Shown: piece after piece, positions 1 to 7,450 of the stretch
How the letters are laid out: the number at the start of each line of letters is the position of its first letter
How positions within the stretch are numbered: the stretch's first letter is position 1
Assembly: GCA_915275065.1 (NCBI GenBank)
Contig: CAJZGD010000091.1
Span: forward strand, 1-9,741
DNA length: 9,741 nucleotides
Direction: 5' to 3'
From: an uncultured Corynebacterium sp.
GTDB taxonomy: Bacteria; Actinomycetota; Actinomycetes; Mycobacteriales; Mycobacteriaceae
Notes under the pieces: model-generated
Told to the model about the DNA's origin: nothing
What the model saw: the letters and a program-made list of their open reading frames with translations, nothing else
Database searches by the model: none
Translations under genes and position numbers: made by a program

Positions 1-42
1 ATCCAGCACACCCCACACCATTTTTTATGCCCTTTTTCCTAT

Positions 43-73
43 TTGCGTTGGAGTGCACTCCAAGGGCTAGGGT
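43..73 (+). promoter_or_regulatory. MerR-type promoter with 16-bp palindromic operator
   Basis: Bases 48-63 (TTGGAGTGCACTCCAA) form a perfect 16-bp palindrome. A -35-like TTGCGT lies at 43-48 and a -10-like TAGGGT at 68-73, leaving a 19-bp spacer. Promoters activated by MerR-family proteins typically have a 19-bp spacer with the dyad inside it, so this is the expected binding site for the MerR protein encoded just downstream. Transcription should start around 79-82, at or next to the ATG at 82. The only purine run before the ATG (74-79) sits two bases from it, too close for a normal ribosome site, so the message is probably leaderless. The operator is clear; the exact hexamers are an inference. 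Confidence 0.75.
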
Positions 74-81
74 AGGGGGCT

Positions 82-513
82 ATGGACTACCTCACTATTA
101 GTAGCGTCGCAAAGCAGACTGGGCTCAGCCCAGACACGCTACGCTGGTATGAACGCGAAGGCGTACTACCACCCATCCAGCGCACAAGCAGTGGGCAGCG
201 CGTCTACAACGAGAAAACCATCAAACTAGTAACACTTGTTGCGCGACTTCGCCGAACCGGCATGCCCGTCGCGCAAACCCGAAAATTCTTGAACCTCTTT
301 GCGGAAGGCGCCGCAAGCCACGGTCAACGCATGGCCCTGCTGGAAGAGCATAAACAGCGCATCCATAAGCAGATCGACCAACTCCAGGATGATCTAGGCG
401 CAATCCAGGCGAAAATCGACCACTATGCGGAACTCATTGAACAAGGCCTGGATTGCAATAATCAAGTCATCATCGACGAAACCGTCCTCGAACAACAACG
501 GAAACTTTCATGA
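82..513 (+). CDS. MerR-family transcriptional regulator
   Basis: This 143-residue protein has the MerR layout. An N-terminal winged helix-turn-helix covers about residues 4-72, with the family hallmark SPDTLRWYEREG at 16-27 and the wing near SGQRVY (37-42). A charged coiled-coil dimerisation helix follows at about 85-121, then a short tail. Such proteins bind as dimers to a dyad in an over-long promoter spacer and switch it on by twisting the DNA when a signal binds. The only cysteine is C125, and there is no CxxC or paired-cysteine metal site, so metal sensing of the MerR/CueR/ZntR kind is unlikely. It is closer to the small group that controls aldehyde or redox enzymes, but the effector is unknown. 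The stop overlaps the next gene's start (ATGA at 510-513), so the two are co-transcribed and probably autoregulated through the palindrome at 48-63. Confidence 0.9.
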   Translation: MDYLTISSVAKQTGLSPDTLRWYEREGVLPPIQRTSSGQRVYNEKTIKLVTLVARLRRTGMPVAQTRKFLNLFAEGAASHGQRMALLEEHKQRIHKQIDQLQDDLGAIQAKIDHYAELIEQGLDCNNQVIIDETVLEQQRKLS

Positions 514-1541
514 TCCCCACCATTACCCTTGGCGATAACCTCACAGTCAGCAAGCTTGGCTTCGGCGGCATGGCCGTCACTGACACCTACGGCTCAACCC
601 CTGACGAAGTAGCGAAACAAGCCATCCACGCCGCACTCGACGCCGGCATCACCTTCATCGACACCGCCGATGTCTACGGCGAACCTCGCCCCAACACCAC
701 AGGTCCCGCCGGCACCAACGAAGAGCTCATTGGCGAAGTCCTTGCCACCACCGGTCTGAAGCGCGACGAAATACAACTAGCCACCAAATTCGGCATTGTC
801 GGCTTCGACCTGGAAAACGGCATGAGCGTCCGCGGCGACCGCGAGTATGTGCGCGAAGCCTGCCACAACTCCCTACGCCGACTCGGCGTCGACCATATCG
901 ACCTCTACTACATGCACCGCCGCGAACTCACTCGCCCCATCGAGGAAACCGTCACCGCTATGGCCGAACTCGTGGCCGAAGGGAAAGTGCGGCACATCGG
1001 GCTTTCCGAAGTCACCGCCGACGAACTCCGGGCAGCCCACCTCATCCACCCCATCACCGCGGTACAAAGCGAATGGAGCATCTGGTCCCGCGACGTCGAA
1101 CACCACGTGGTGCCCGCCGCCAGCGAACTCGGTGTCGGCTTCGTCCCCTACTCACCGTTGGGTCGCGGCTTCCTCACCGGAACCCTCCAAAAAGATCGTG
1201 TGCAATCATCCATTCTTGCGGCGCAACCTCGCTACGACCAGCACTACGATGACAACCAGGCCATTGTCGCCACCATCCAGGACATAGCTGCCGAATGCGA
1301 AGCCACCGCAGCCCAAGTCGCGCTCGCCTGGCTCTGGCACCAAGGCACAGCCTACGACCTGCCAGTCGTCCCCATCCCTGGCAGCCGCCGCAGCGATCGA
1401 ATCCGCGAAAACGCCGCCGCCGTAGACGTTCGCTTGACTGACGAGCACATGGCCTGCCTCAATGCGGCACTTGCCACCGTGCACGGTGGCCGCAACTTCA
1501 CCTTCACCGACGATGACTGGATTTCCAGCGGCCGGGAATAA
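510..1541 (+). CDS. Aldo/keto reductase
   Basis: A full-length 343-residue aldo/keto reductase, an NAD(P)H-dependent TIM-barrel enzyme that reduces aldehydes or ketones to alcohols in the cytoplasm. The catalytic tetrad is complete: D51 and Y56 in FIDTADVYG, K93 in LATKFG and H136 in DLYYMHR. The cofactor-phosphate motif IPGSRRSDRIREN lies at about 288-301 near the C-terminus. The N-terminal LGFGGMAV and this C-terminal motif place it in the AKR group of YajO/Tas/AKR13-like enzymes rather than the shorter AKR5 type; the natural substrate cannot be read from sequence. The ATG at 510 overlaps the stop of the MerR gene, which points to translational coupling and shared control. Detoxification of a reactive carbonyl sensed by the regulator is a plausible role but is inferred. 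Confidence 0.92.
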   Translation: MIPTITLGDNLTVSKLGFGGMAVTDTYGSTPDEVAKQAIHAALDAGITFIDTADVYGEPRPNTTGPAGTNEELIGEVLATTGLKRDEIQLATKFGIVGFDLENGMSVRGDREYVREACHNSLRRLGVDHIDLYYMHRRELTRPIEETVTAMAELVAEGKVRHIGLSEVTADELRAAHLIHPITAVQSEWSIWSRDVEHHVVPAASELGVGFVPYSPLGRGFLTGTLQKDRVQSSILAAQPRYDQHYDDNQAIVATIQDIAAECEATAAQVALAWLWHQGTAYDLPVVPIPGSRRSDRIRENAAAVDVRLTDEHMACLNAALATVHGGRNFTFTDDDWISSGRE

Positions 1542-1578
1542 TCACTCCGGCCCCCGGACCAGCATGGGTCCAGCCCAT
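1530..1578. terminator. Possible hairpins between convergent genes
   Basis: The junction of the convergent reductase (stop ending 1541) and ABC-class ATPase (stop at 1583-1585) holds several short inverted repeats. GGCCGG at 1530-1535 pairs with CCGGCC at 1547-1552, GGACC at 1556-1560 with GGTCC at 1567-1571, and ATGGG at 1564-1568 with CCCAT at 1574-1578. The last two overlap and exclude each other. No T-tract follows on either strand, so a classic intrinsic terminator is not established. Confidence 0.3.
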
Positions 1579-1582
1579 CGAA

Positions 1583-3238
1583 TTATTCCAACTCTAACCG
1601 GCGGTACCGGTTCACCGCAGCAAAAATCTCCTGCCGTCGGGGCCGGGCATAAAGCCCCGGATGCCCATTATGCGGGGATAGGGCATCAATCCCATGGTTA
1701 TCCATTTCCCGGCACACGTCATCAACAAGCTCTGCCAGGTCACTGCGACCATCCGACCACTCCATGATCATGTCGAATGTATGCGCGAGACCGCCCACCT
1801 GGGCGGCGTCGACAAGCTGCGTGACCGCGGACAAATCCACCTCCTGCTTACCGTAGCGGATAGCATTCGTGCCCGCGGCCTTCGCCGGTTTCCGCTCCAA
1901 CCGCTGCTTCCGCAACCGGCGCTGCGGCTCCGGGCCGAACACCTTCGACGCTGCCGGCGCCGTCGGGTCATAATCCGCCAACTCATGCGCCGCCGACGTC
2001 ACATCACTGGGCACATACGAATTCATGGCAATCACATAATCCGCAACATCAAAAAACGCGCCCGAACCGCCGGCAACCAAAATCGTTGACACCCCCTTTT
2101 CCGTAAATAACGGACGAACCCGCTGCACAAACGGGGTAATGGGCTCATCCTTCGCGGGAATCAGCTGTTGCATTCGCTCGTCCCGAATCATGAAGTTCGT
2201 GGCAGACGTATCCTCATCAATGAGCAACGTTGATGCGCCCGCGGCCACCGCCTCCATGAGGTTTGCCGCCTGCGACGTCGAACCGGAAGCATTCGCCGTC
2301 ACAAACGAACGCGTGTCCGTGCCCGACGGCAGATTATTAATGAATGGGGAAATATCCACCCCGGTCACCGGCCGACCATCCTCCGCCCGAATCGTCGTGG
2401 CATCCGCCCGCGTAATCACCCACTCCCGGCCATCCCCCGCAATATGCGGATACACCCCCTGTTCAATTGCATGCAATAATGTTGATTTGCCGTGGTAGCC
2501 GCCACCGATAATCACCACAATGCCTTCAGGAACCCCCATGCCCGTCACCGTGCGCCCACTGGGAAGCGTGATCGAAACTTGGAGCGATTTCGGGCTGGTA
2601 AACGGTGTCGCCCCCTGCTCTAACGGCAGGTCCGAATTACCCGCTCGCCGCGGCAAAATCGCCCCATTGCCCACAAACGCCACCAGGCTTAGGTTAGCAA
2701 GCTGTTCTCGCAGCGCCTCCTGGTCCCGCAGCAATGTGACCTGCGCCGTTGCCGCATCCCCGTCCAGGTTTCGGTACAACAACGCCTGATCCACCGCATC
2801 CGGCAGGTCTTCCGTGAGTATCCGTGCCGTCGCATGCCCATGAATCCGCCGACCTCCAGCCGGCAACTGCACCGTGATCCGCGCCTCAATGGTGCGCTCT
2901 GTGATTCGAATGTTTGTGCGCTCAAGGATGGCTTGCGCCGGCCAACCAATGCTTATCGAGGACTCCCGCGTGGCGGCATGAAACTCCCGCATCAAAAAAT
3001 CACTTATGGCCAGCCGGCCTTGGGCGTCGTCAAGCAACTCAGGGGGAATACCAGCGGTTTTCCGGTCAACAATAACCCGCATCAACGACGGTGGCGCATA
3101 GGGATCCGATTGGATACGATCAATCGACAGGGTGAAATTGCCCATGTCGTAACTGCCTTTGAGGCTCTTATAGGCACCGTAACTTTTACCATCGAGCGAA
3201 CTGACAGTGCGTCGGAGATCCTGATTGCGATAAGACAT
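1583..3238 (-). CDS. ABC-class P-loop ATPase (PF09818/MRB1590 type)
   Basis: This 551-residue protein is recognised as a 'predicted ATPase of the ABC class'. The N-terminal domain (about 1-235) contains the family-like LRRTVSSLDGKSYGAYKSLK region. The nucleotide-binding core follows, with Walker A GGGYHGKST (245-253, K251), a signature-like ANASGSTSQ (315-323), Walker B TLLIDEDTS (337-345, E342) and the family motif VAGGSGAFFDVAD (388-400). A C-terminal domain extends to 551. No membrane segment is apparent, so it is cytoplasmic and not a transporter subunit. The eukaryotic relative MRB1590 of trypanosomes is an RNA-binding mitochondrial editing factor; bacterial members have no established role, so an RNA-linked function here is inference. 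The ATG at 3236-3238 lacks a clear ribosome site but gives the family-like N-terminus. The gene stands alone, divergent from the small membrane-protein gene. Confidence 0.88.
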   Translation of the reverse strand: MSYRNQDLRRTVSSLDGKSYGAYKSLKGSYDMGNFTLSIDRIQSDPYAPPSLMRVIVDRKTAGIPPELLDDAQGRLAISDFLMREFHAATRESSISIGWPAQAILERTNIRITERTIEARITVQLPAGGRRIHGHATARILTEDLPDAVDQALLYRNLDGDAATAQVTLLRDQEALREQLANLSLVAFVGNGAILPRRAGNSDLPLEQGATPFTSPKSLQVSITLPSGRTVTGMGVPEGIVVIIGGGYHGKSTLLHAIEQGVYPHIAGDGREWVITRADATTIRAEDGRPVTGVDISPFINNLPSGTDTRSFVTANASGSTSQAANLMEAVAAGASTLLIDEDTSATNFMIRDERMQQLIPAKDEPITPFVQRVRPLFTEKGVSTILVAGGSGAFFDVADYVIAMNSYVPSDVTSAAHELADYDPTAPAASKVFGPEPQRRLRKQRLERKPAKAAGTNAIRYGKQEVDLSAVTQLVDAAQVGGLAHTFDMIMEWSDGRSDLAELVDDVCREMDNHGIDALSPHNGHPGLYARPRRQEIFAAVNRYRRLELE

Positions 3239-3409
3239 GACGCCATGGTACGGGATTTTCTATCGGCTGCGGGTTGTCTAGGTGGATAACCAGCAGGGAT
3301 AGCGGCATCGCGCGGTCACGGGGGTAGCGATCATTCCACCCCAGCGACGCAATCACCTACCATAGAAACCGGTCAAATCAATAACACACGTTTGGGAAAA
3401 GGATATCTG
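3239..3409. promoter_or_regulatory. Divergent intergenic region with weak promoter elements
   Basis: These 171 bases separate the minus-strand ABC-class ATPase from the plus-strand small membrane-protein gene, so two promoters must lie here or nearby. On the minus strand, TAGAAA at 3262-3257 is a plausible -10 giving a short leader. On the plus strand, TACCAT at 3358-3363 is the best -10 candidate. No convincing -35 is visible for either. TTATCCACC (minus strand, 3289-3281) differs from the DnaA box consensus TTATCCACA at one base. No operator-like long palindrome was seen. Confidence 0.35.
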
Positions 3410-3670
3410 ATGTATTCGAAAATTCGTGCAGCTGCCATCTCTGGTATTGCTATTACGCTGATGGTCATAGGGGCACCGGTGGCTCAGGCACAGGGCCTGC
3501 CGCAGTTGCCGCCGCTGCCGAACATCAACCCGGAGACCGCTATCGGCACCATCTTTGGGTCGCTGAGCTCTATGGCAGTGCTGTACCTCTTGGTGGGCAC
3601 CGTCTATAACTTTTTTGCCCGCAAGAACGGTAAGAAACAATACGACGGCTCGTACATTCCTAAATTCTAG
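3410..3670 (+). CDS. Small exported or membrane protein, function unknown
   Basis: I do not recognise a named family. The ATG at 3410 is preferred over the in-frame TTG at 3392 because AAAGGA at 3398-3403 is a good ribosome site six bases upstream; this gives 86 residues. Residues 1-27 read as a signal peptide: a basic start (K4, R6), a hydrophobic core and a VAQA|Q cleavage-like site after A27. A short proline-rich stretch follows (QLPPLPNINP, about 33-42), then one hydrophobic helix at about 47-70 (TIFGSLSSMAVLYLLVGTVY) and a basic tail ending KKQYDGSYIPKF. After cleavage it would have a short outside segment, one membrane span and a cytoplasmic tail. It lies 77 bases upstream of the ABC ATPase gene on the same strand, so a role as an accessory component of that transporter is possible but unproven. 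Confidence 0.75.
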   Translation: MYSKIRAAAISGIAITLMVIGAPVAQAQGLPQLPPLPNINPETAIGTIFGSLSSMAVLYLLVGTVYNFFARKNGKKQYDGSYIPKF

Positions 3671-3679
3671 CTTTGCAAT

Positions 3680-3699
3680 TATAACCGCGCACATTGCGC
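3680..3699 (+). promoter_or_regulatory. Possible internal promoter and small hairpin before the ABC operon
   Basis: TATAAC at 3680-3685 is a good -10 hexamer, but the sequence 17 bases upstream (TTCCTA) is a weak -35. Just after it, GCGCA (3687-3691) and TGCGC (3695-3699) form a 5-bp stem with a 3-base loop and no T-tract. The ATPase and permease genes may therefore have a promoter of their own in addition to read-through from the small gene. Assignment is tentative. Confidence 0.3.
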
Positions 3700-3747
3700 A
3701 TAATGCCTCATCGGGGCAGCACATCGCTATGCTTTCGAGGAAATGAT

Positions 3748-4488
3748 ATGGCTAAAATTCAAAGTGCTGCTCGCGCAGTGAAATTGGTGAAAACCTATGG
3801 CACCGGGGACACCGCAGTCGAGGCACTCAAGTCGATTTCTATTAAATTCCGTAAACAACAATTCACCGCCATCATGGGCCCATCCGGTTCGGGCAAATCC
3901 ACGCTCATGCACTGCATGGCCGGCCTGGATCGTGTCACCCGAGGCGCTACCTTCATTGGTAACACGGATCTGTCCCGGCTCAATGACCGGCAGATGACCG
4001 CTTTGCGACGAGACCGCCTGGGGTTTATTTTCCAAAGCTTCAACCTGGTGCCCACGCTCACCGCGGCCGAAAACATCACCCTGCCGATGAATATTGCCGG
4101 CAAACGTGTGGACAAAAAATGGTACCGGGAAGTGACCACTAGGCTGGGGTTGGCGGAACGGCTGAAACATCGTCCTGCAGAGCTGTCGGGTGGCCAGCAA
4201 CAGCGGGTGGCCTGCGCCCGGGCATTGGTGGCCCGGCCGGAGATCATATTCGGTGACGAACCCACCGGTAACCTGGATTCAAACTCGTCCGCGGAGGTAC
4301 TGGACATCTTACGGACCGCGGTCGATGTGTACGATCAGACCGTGGTTATTGTGACGCATGACCCCACAGCAGCATCGTACGCGGATCGCGTGGTGTTTTT
4401 AGCGGATGGCAAAATTGTGAGGGCATTATCGTCGCCCACAGTGGAACAAATTCTTTGGGTGATGGGCCAACTGGAAACCAGGGGGTGA
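3748..4488 (+). CDS. ABC transporter ATP-binding protein, MacB/LolD (FtsE-like) type
   Basis: The ATG at 3748 has a strong ribosome site (GAGGAA, 3737-3742) and gives 246 residues, normal for this family; the frame stays open back to 3694 but those residues are not family-like. All ATPase motifs are present: Walker A GPSGSGKST (44-52, K50), Q-loop Q96 in FIFQSFNLVP, signature LSGGQQQR (146-153), Walker B IIFGDEP with catalytic E171, D-loop GNLD (174-177) and switch histidine H204 in VTHD. It belongs to the MacB/LolD/FtsE group, which powers FtsX-type permeases acting on lipoproteins, peptides or antibiotics by mechanotransmission rather than simple channel transport. The partner permease starts three bases after its stop, so the two are translationally linked and should form a membrane-bound complex. 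The substrate is unknown. Confidence 0.93.
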   Translation: MAKIQSAARAVKLVKTYGTGDTAVEALKSISIKFRKQQFTAIMGPSGSGKSTLMHCMAGLDRVTRGATFIGNTDLSRLNDRQMTALRRDRLGFIFQSFNLVPTLTAAENITLPMNIAGKRVDKKWYREVTTRLGLAERLKHRPAELSGGQQQRVACARALVARPEIIFGDEPTGNLDSNSSAEVLDILRTAVDVYDQTVVIVTHDPTAASYADRVVFLADGKIVRALSSPTVEQILWVMGQLETRG

Positions 4489-4491
4489 CTC

Positions 4492-7434
4492 ATGGGGCTT
4501 CATGGTATACCGAACGATCCACAACGCGGCCTGAAACGCAAACACCATAATTGGCGGCGTGCCAGGCAGCAGGATGCGTATGCGGATGATCACGATGAGT
4601 GGTCAGGCCAAGCAGACTACGCCGAAGACCAGGACGACGATATAGATGACATGGACGCAGCTGACCTAGCAGCGGACTATGACGATTATGATTATGCGGA
4701 TTATATAGACGACGTCGACGAGGCATGGGACGAAGAAGACGAGTGGGACGACGAAAACGAATGGGAAGAACCCGTCGAATGGGGTGAAGCACCCAAGAAA
4801 ATCAAAACCCCCAGCGGCCGCACCACCATGCTGAAACTCAGCGTCCGCTCCATCATGGCGCATAAGCTTCGCCTGCTTCTCAGCGTCGTCGCGGTCATGT
4901 TGGGTACCGCTTTCGTGGCCGGTTCCATGATGTTCACCGCCTCACTCAATGCCGTGTTTGACTCCACGGTCGAAGACACGTTCGCCGGCGTGGATGCGGT
5001 GATCACCCCGGACCCGGCCGCGATCATGGCCGAGGTGGCCCAGAACCCCGAAGCCGCGGATTCCCTCGGGGGCATTCGCCGGTCGCTGCTCGACGAGCTG
5101 CGGAACGACCCCGAGATCAAAAACGTCGTGATCCAGGATGGGGTGCGGCTCATGCTGGCCGACGCGAACCGGAAACCCTACCAAACCCGGAACGGCAGAG
5201 TGCGGGTTGTGCCCTGGTACGACGAGAACTCCGCCGTGGGTATCGGCAATAGGCTCATTACCGGTAGCCTGCCCGAAAACCCCGACCAGGTGCTCCTCAA
5301 CGAGCAGGCCGCCCAAACCTACAACATTAAGGTGGGCGACACCGTTGTGGTGATCGACCCGCAAAATCAGCGGAACATGACCGTCACCGGTATTTTCACC
5401 CCGGCGAAGACCAGCGCTGAACTTGGTGCCAATATCACCCTTGCTATTCCCGAAACCGATTTTCTGGACCAGTACACCGATGGGAAAACCGTTAAATCTT
5501 TAGCCGTGTCGGGCAATACCAAACACGGTGCGGAGCTGGTCGATTACCTCAAAGGCAAATACTCGGGTGTGAAATACCAGTTGGGGAGCGAGCTGGCCGC
5601 CGAACTCAACGGCGCGATTCGGGACGGGTTGAAGTTCATTAACTATTTCCTGGTGGCCTTCGGCCTCATTGCCCTTTTGGTGGGCACGTTCATTATCGCC
5701 AACACGTTCGCCATGATTGTGGCGCAACGGTTGCAGGAGTTTGCCCTGATGCGGGCCTTGGGTGTGTCACGGTTGCAACTCACCACGTCCGTGATTATCG
5801 AGGCATTCCTGGTGGGGATCATCGGGTCTGGTACGGGGATTGGTGCCGGCATGGGGTTGGTGCGGGTGATCCAGGTTATTCTGAAATACTTCAATATGTC
5901 GATTCCCGATTTGGGGTTGGGGCTTACTACCACGTCGGTGGTGTGGCCACTGGTCTTGGGTGTGGTTGTGACCCTGATTAGTGCCTGGTCGCCGGCCCGG
6001 CGTGCGGGTGCGGTGCACCCGGTGGAGGCGATGCGCTCGACAGAGACTGCGGCGGAGTCGCCGTTGAAGCTGCGGACGTTTCTGGGGTTTTTGCTGCTCG
6101 CTGCGGGCAGTGCTGCGGCCGTGGTCGCAGTGCGGGCGTCGATTGCGGATTATGACACGCAGACGCGGGCGCTGGCGGTGGGCGCCGGTGCGGTGTTGGT
6201 GACCATTGGGGTGTTTATGGTGGCCCCGGCGTTGTCGATCCTGGTGGTGGGGATCGTTGGTCGGCTGTTGGGGTTGCCGTTTCGGGCGGTGGGCAAGTTG
6301 GCGGCGACGAATTCGCGGCGGAATCCGCGGCGCACGGCAACGACGGCGTTTGCATTGACGTTGGGGGTGGCGTTGGTGACCACGATCGGGATGTTGGCCG
6401 CGTCGATGCAGCAGTCGGTGAAGGATTTGGTGAGCTCGGGGGTGCGGGCGGACTATGTGCTGTCTAGCCCGGGCGATGGGCGGTTCCCGATCCCGGACGA
6501 TGCGGCGCAGAAGGTGCAGGAGACCGATGGGGTGGGGGAGATCACGGGGTTTTCCCGGGTTCCGGTGTCGGTGGGGGTGACGCCAGATTCGTTTATGGTC
6601 GCCAACGGCATGGCGAAAACATTGGTGGCTGATAATGATTTGACGAAAACCCTGGAATTAGAAGGTGTGAGCGGTTCGATGAATTTGTCGGATCCGAACG
6701 TGTTTGTGGCTTTTGATGATTATGCGCATAAGCAGGGTTGGAAAGTAGGGGACATGGTGCCGGTGAAGAATTTAGCGGGGGATGATGTGGTTGAGGCAAA
6801 GCTCATTGGCACCTATGAGGAGAACCAGGTGATTGGGGACGTGGTGTTGTCGGCGTCGACGGTAGCGAATACGCCGTATGCGCGGGAGCAGGTGTTGACG
6901 TGGCTGATGGTGGTGGGCAATGGTGAGGTGTCGAAGGAGCAACTGCGGGCGAATTTGCAGGCGGCGGTGGCTGATTATCTGGTGGTGCAGGTGCAGGATC
7001 GGCAGGAATACGCTGGTGAGCGGGCCGCGATGATTAATCAGATGCTGTATATCCTGTATGGGCTCTTGGCGTTGTCGGTGCTGGTGGCCACGTTGGGCAT
7101 TGTGAATACGTTGGCGTTGAATGTGATTGAGCGCCGGCAGGAGATTGGGATGTTGCGGGCGGTGGGGATGCAGCGTCGGCAGATTCGGTTGTTGATTACG
7201 ATCGAGTCGGTGCAGATTGCGTTGTTTGGCGCCGCGGTCGGCATTGGGGTGGGCGTTGGCTTGGGCTGGGCGTTTTTGAAGGTGCTGGCGGAAGAAGGCC
7301 TGAGCTCGTTGGTGATTCCGTGGCTGCAGTTGGGGTGGATGTTTGGCGCGTCTGCGGTGGTGGGTGTGATCGCGGCGTTGTGGCCGGCTCACCGGGCGGC
7401 GAAGACCCCACCGTTGGATGCGATCGCCCACTAG
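4492..7434 (+). CDS. FtsX/MacB-type ABC permease with acidic N-terminal extension
   Basis: A 980-residue duplicated FtsX-fold permease, partner of the ATPase just upstream (3-base gap; AGGGGG at 4480-4485 as ribosome site). Predicted spans are near residues 126-150, 382-406, 432-460, 479-500, 530-552, 561-592, 617-640, 852-875, 901-930 and 943-965. Two large outside domains (about 150-375 and 640-848) separate them. Both FtsX halves keep the ATPase-coupling motif: QRLQEFALMRALG (412-424) and ERRQEIGMLRAVG (880-892). Residues 1-112 precede the usual family start-like M113 (MLKLSVRSIMAHKLR). They comprise a basic segment (12-25) and a long acidic, aromatic, probably disordered region (28-99) on the cytoplasmic side. 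An internal start at 4828 (ATG, codon 113) is the alternative; the ribosome site and tight spacing favour 4492. Substrate unknown; lipid, lipoprotein or peptide handling is typical of the family. Confidence 0.9.
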   Translation: MGLHGIPNDPQRGLKRKHHNWRRARQQDAYADDHDEWSGQADYAEDQDDDIDDMDAADLAADYDDYDYADYIDDVDEAWDEEDEWDDENEWEEPVEWGEAPKKIKTPSGRTTMLKLSVRSIMAHKLRLLLSVVAVMLGTAFVAGSMMFTASLNAVFDSTVEDTFAGVDAVITPDPAAIMAEVAQNPEAADSLGGIRRSLLDELRNDPEIKNVVIQDGVRLMLADANRKPYQTRNGRVRVVPWYDENSAVGIGNRLITGSLPENPDQVLLNEQAAQTYNIKVGDTVVVIDPQNQRNMTVTGIFTPAKTSAELGANITLAIPETDFLDQYTDGKTVKSLAVSGNTKHGAELVDYLKGKYSGVKYQLGSELAAELNGAIRDGLKFINYFLVAFGLIALLVGTFIIANTFAMIVAQRLQEFALMRALGVSRLQLTTSVIIEAFLVGIIGSGTGIGAGMGLVRVIQVILKYFNMSIPDLGLGLTTTSVVWPLVLGVVVTLISAWSPARRAGAVHPVEAMRSTETAAESPLKLRTFLGFLLLAAGSAAAVVAVRASIADYDTQTRALAVGAGAVLVTIGVFMVAPALSILVVGIVGRLLGLPFRAVGKLAATNSRRNPRRTATTAFALTLGVALVTTIGMLAASMQQSVKDLVSSGVRADYVLSSPGDGRFPIPDDAAQKVQETDGVGEITGFSRVPVSVGVTPDSFMVANGMAKTLVADNDLTKTLELEGVSGSMNLSDPNVFVAFDDYAHKQGWKVGDMVPVKNLAGDDVVEAKLIGTYEENQVIGDVVLSASTVANTPYAREQVLTWLMVVGNGEVSKEQLRANLQAAVADYLVVQVQDRQEYAGERAAMINQMLYILYGLLALSVLVATLGIVNTLALNVIERRQEIGMLRAVGMQRRQIRLLITIESVQIALFGAAVGIGVGVGLGWAFLKVLAEEGLSSLVIPWLQLGWMFGASAVVGVIAALWPAHRAAKTPPLDAIAH
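4573..4788 (+). repeat. Acidic low-complexity segment with an 18-bp W-x5 coding repeat
   Basis: Codons 28-99 of the permease encode 37 Asp/Glu out of 72 residues and no Lys or Arg. Tyrosines cluster at 63, 66, 68 and 71. From 4726, four TGG codons recur exactly every 18 bases (W79, W85, W91, W97) as units WDEEDE, WDDENE, WEEPVE and a partial WGE. The first two units are close at the DNA level too, suggesting growth by tandem duplication. Confidence 0.85.
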
Positions 7435-7450
7435 CATGCTTGTCGACGGT

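Noticed and set aside
2834..3289. 151-codon plus-strand open frame opposite the ABC-class ATPase.
   Set aside because: No recognisable domain or ribosome site, and it is antisense to a well-supported family N-terminus.
3239..3409. Replication origin suggested by the C-to-G strand switch and a DnaA-box-like site.
   Set aside because: Only one imperfect box, no AT-rich unwinding region, and none of dnaA, dnaN or rpmH nearby.
3694..3747. Upstream extension of the ABC ATPase frame to a non-ATG start at 3694.
   Set aside because: The extra 18 residues are not family-like, overlap the hairpin region, and lack a ribosome site, whereas the ATG at 3748 has a strong one.
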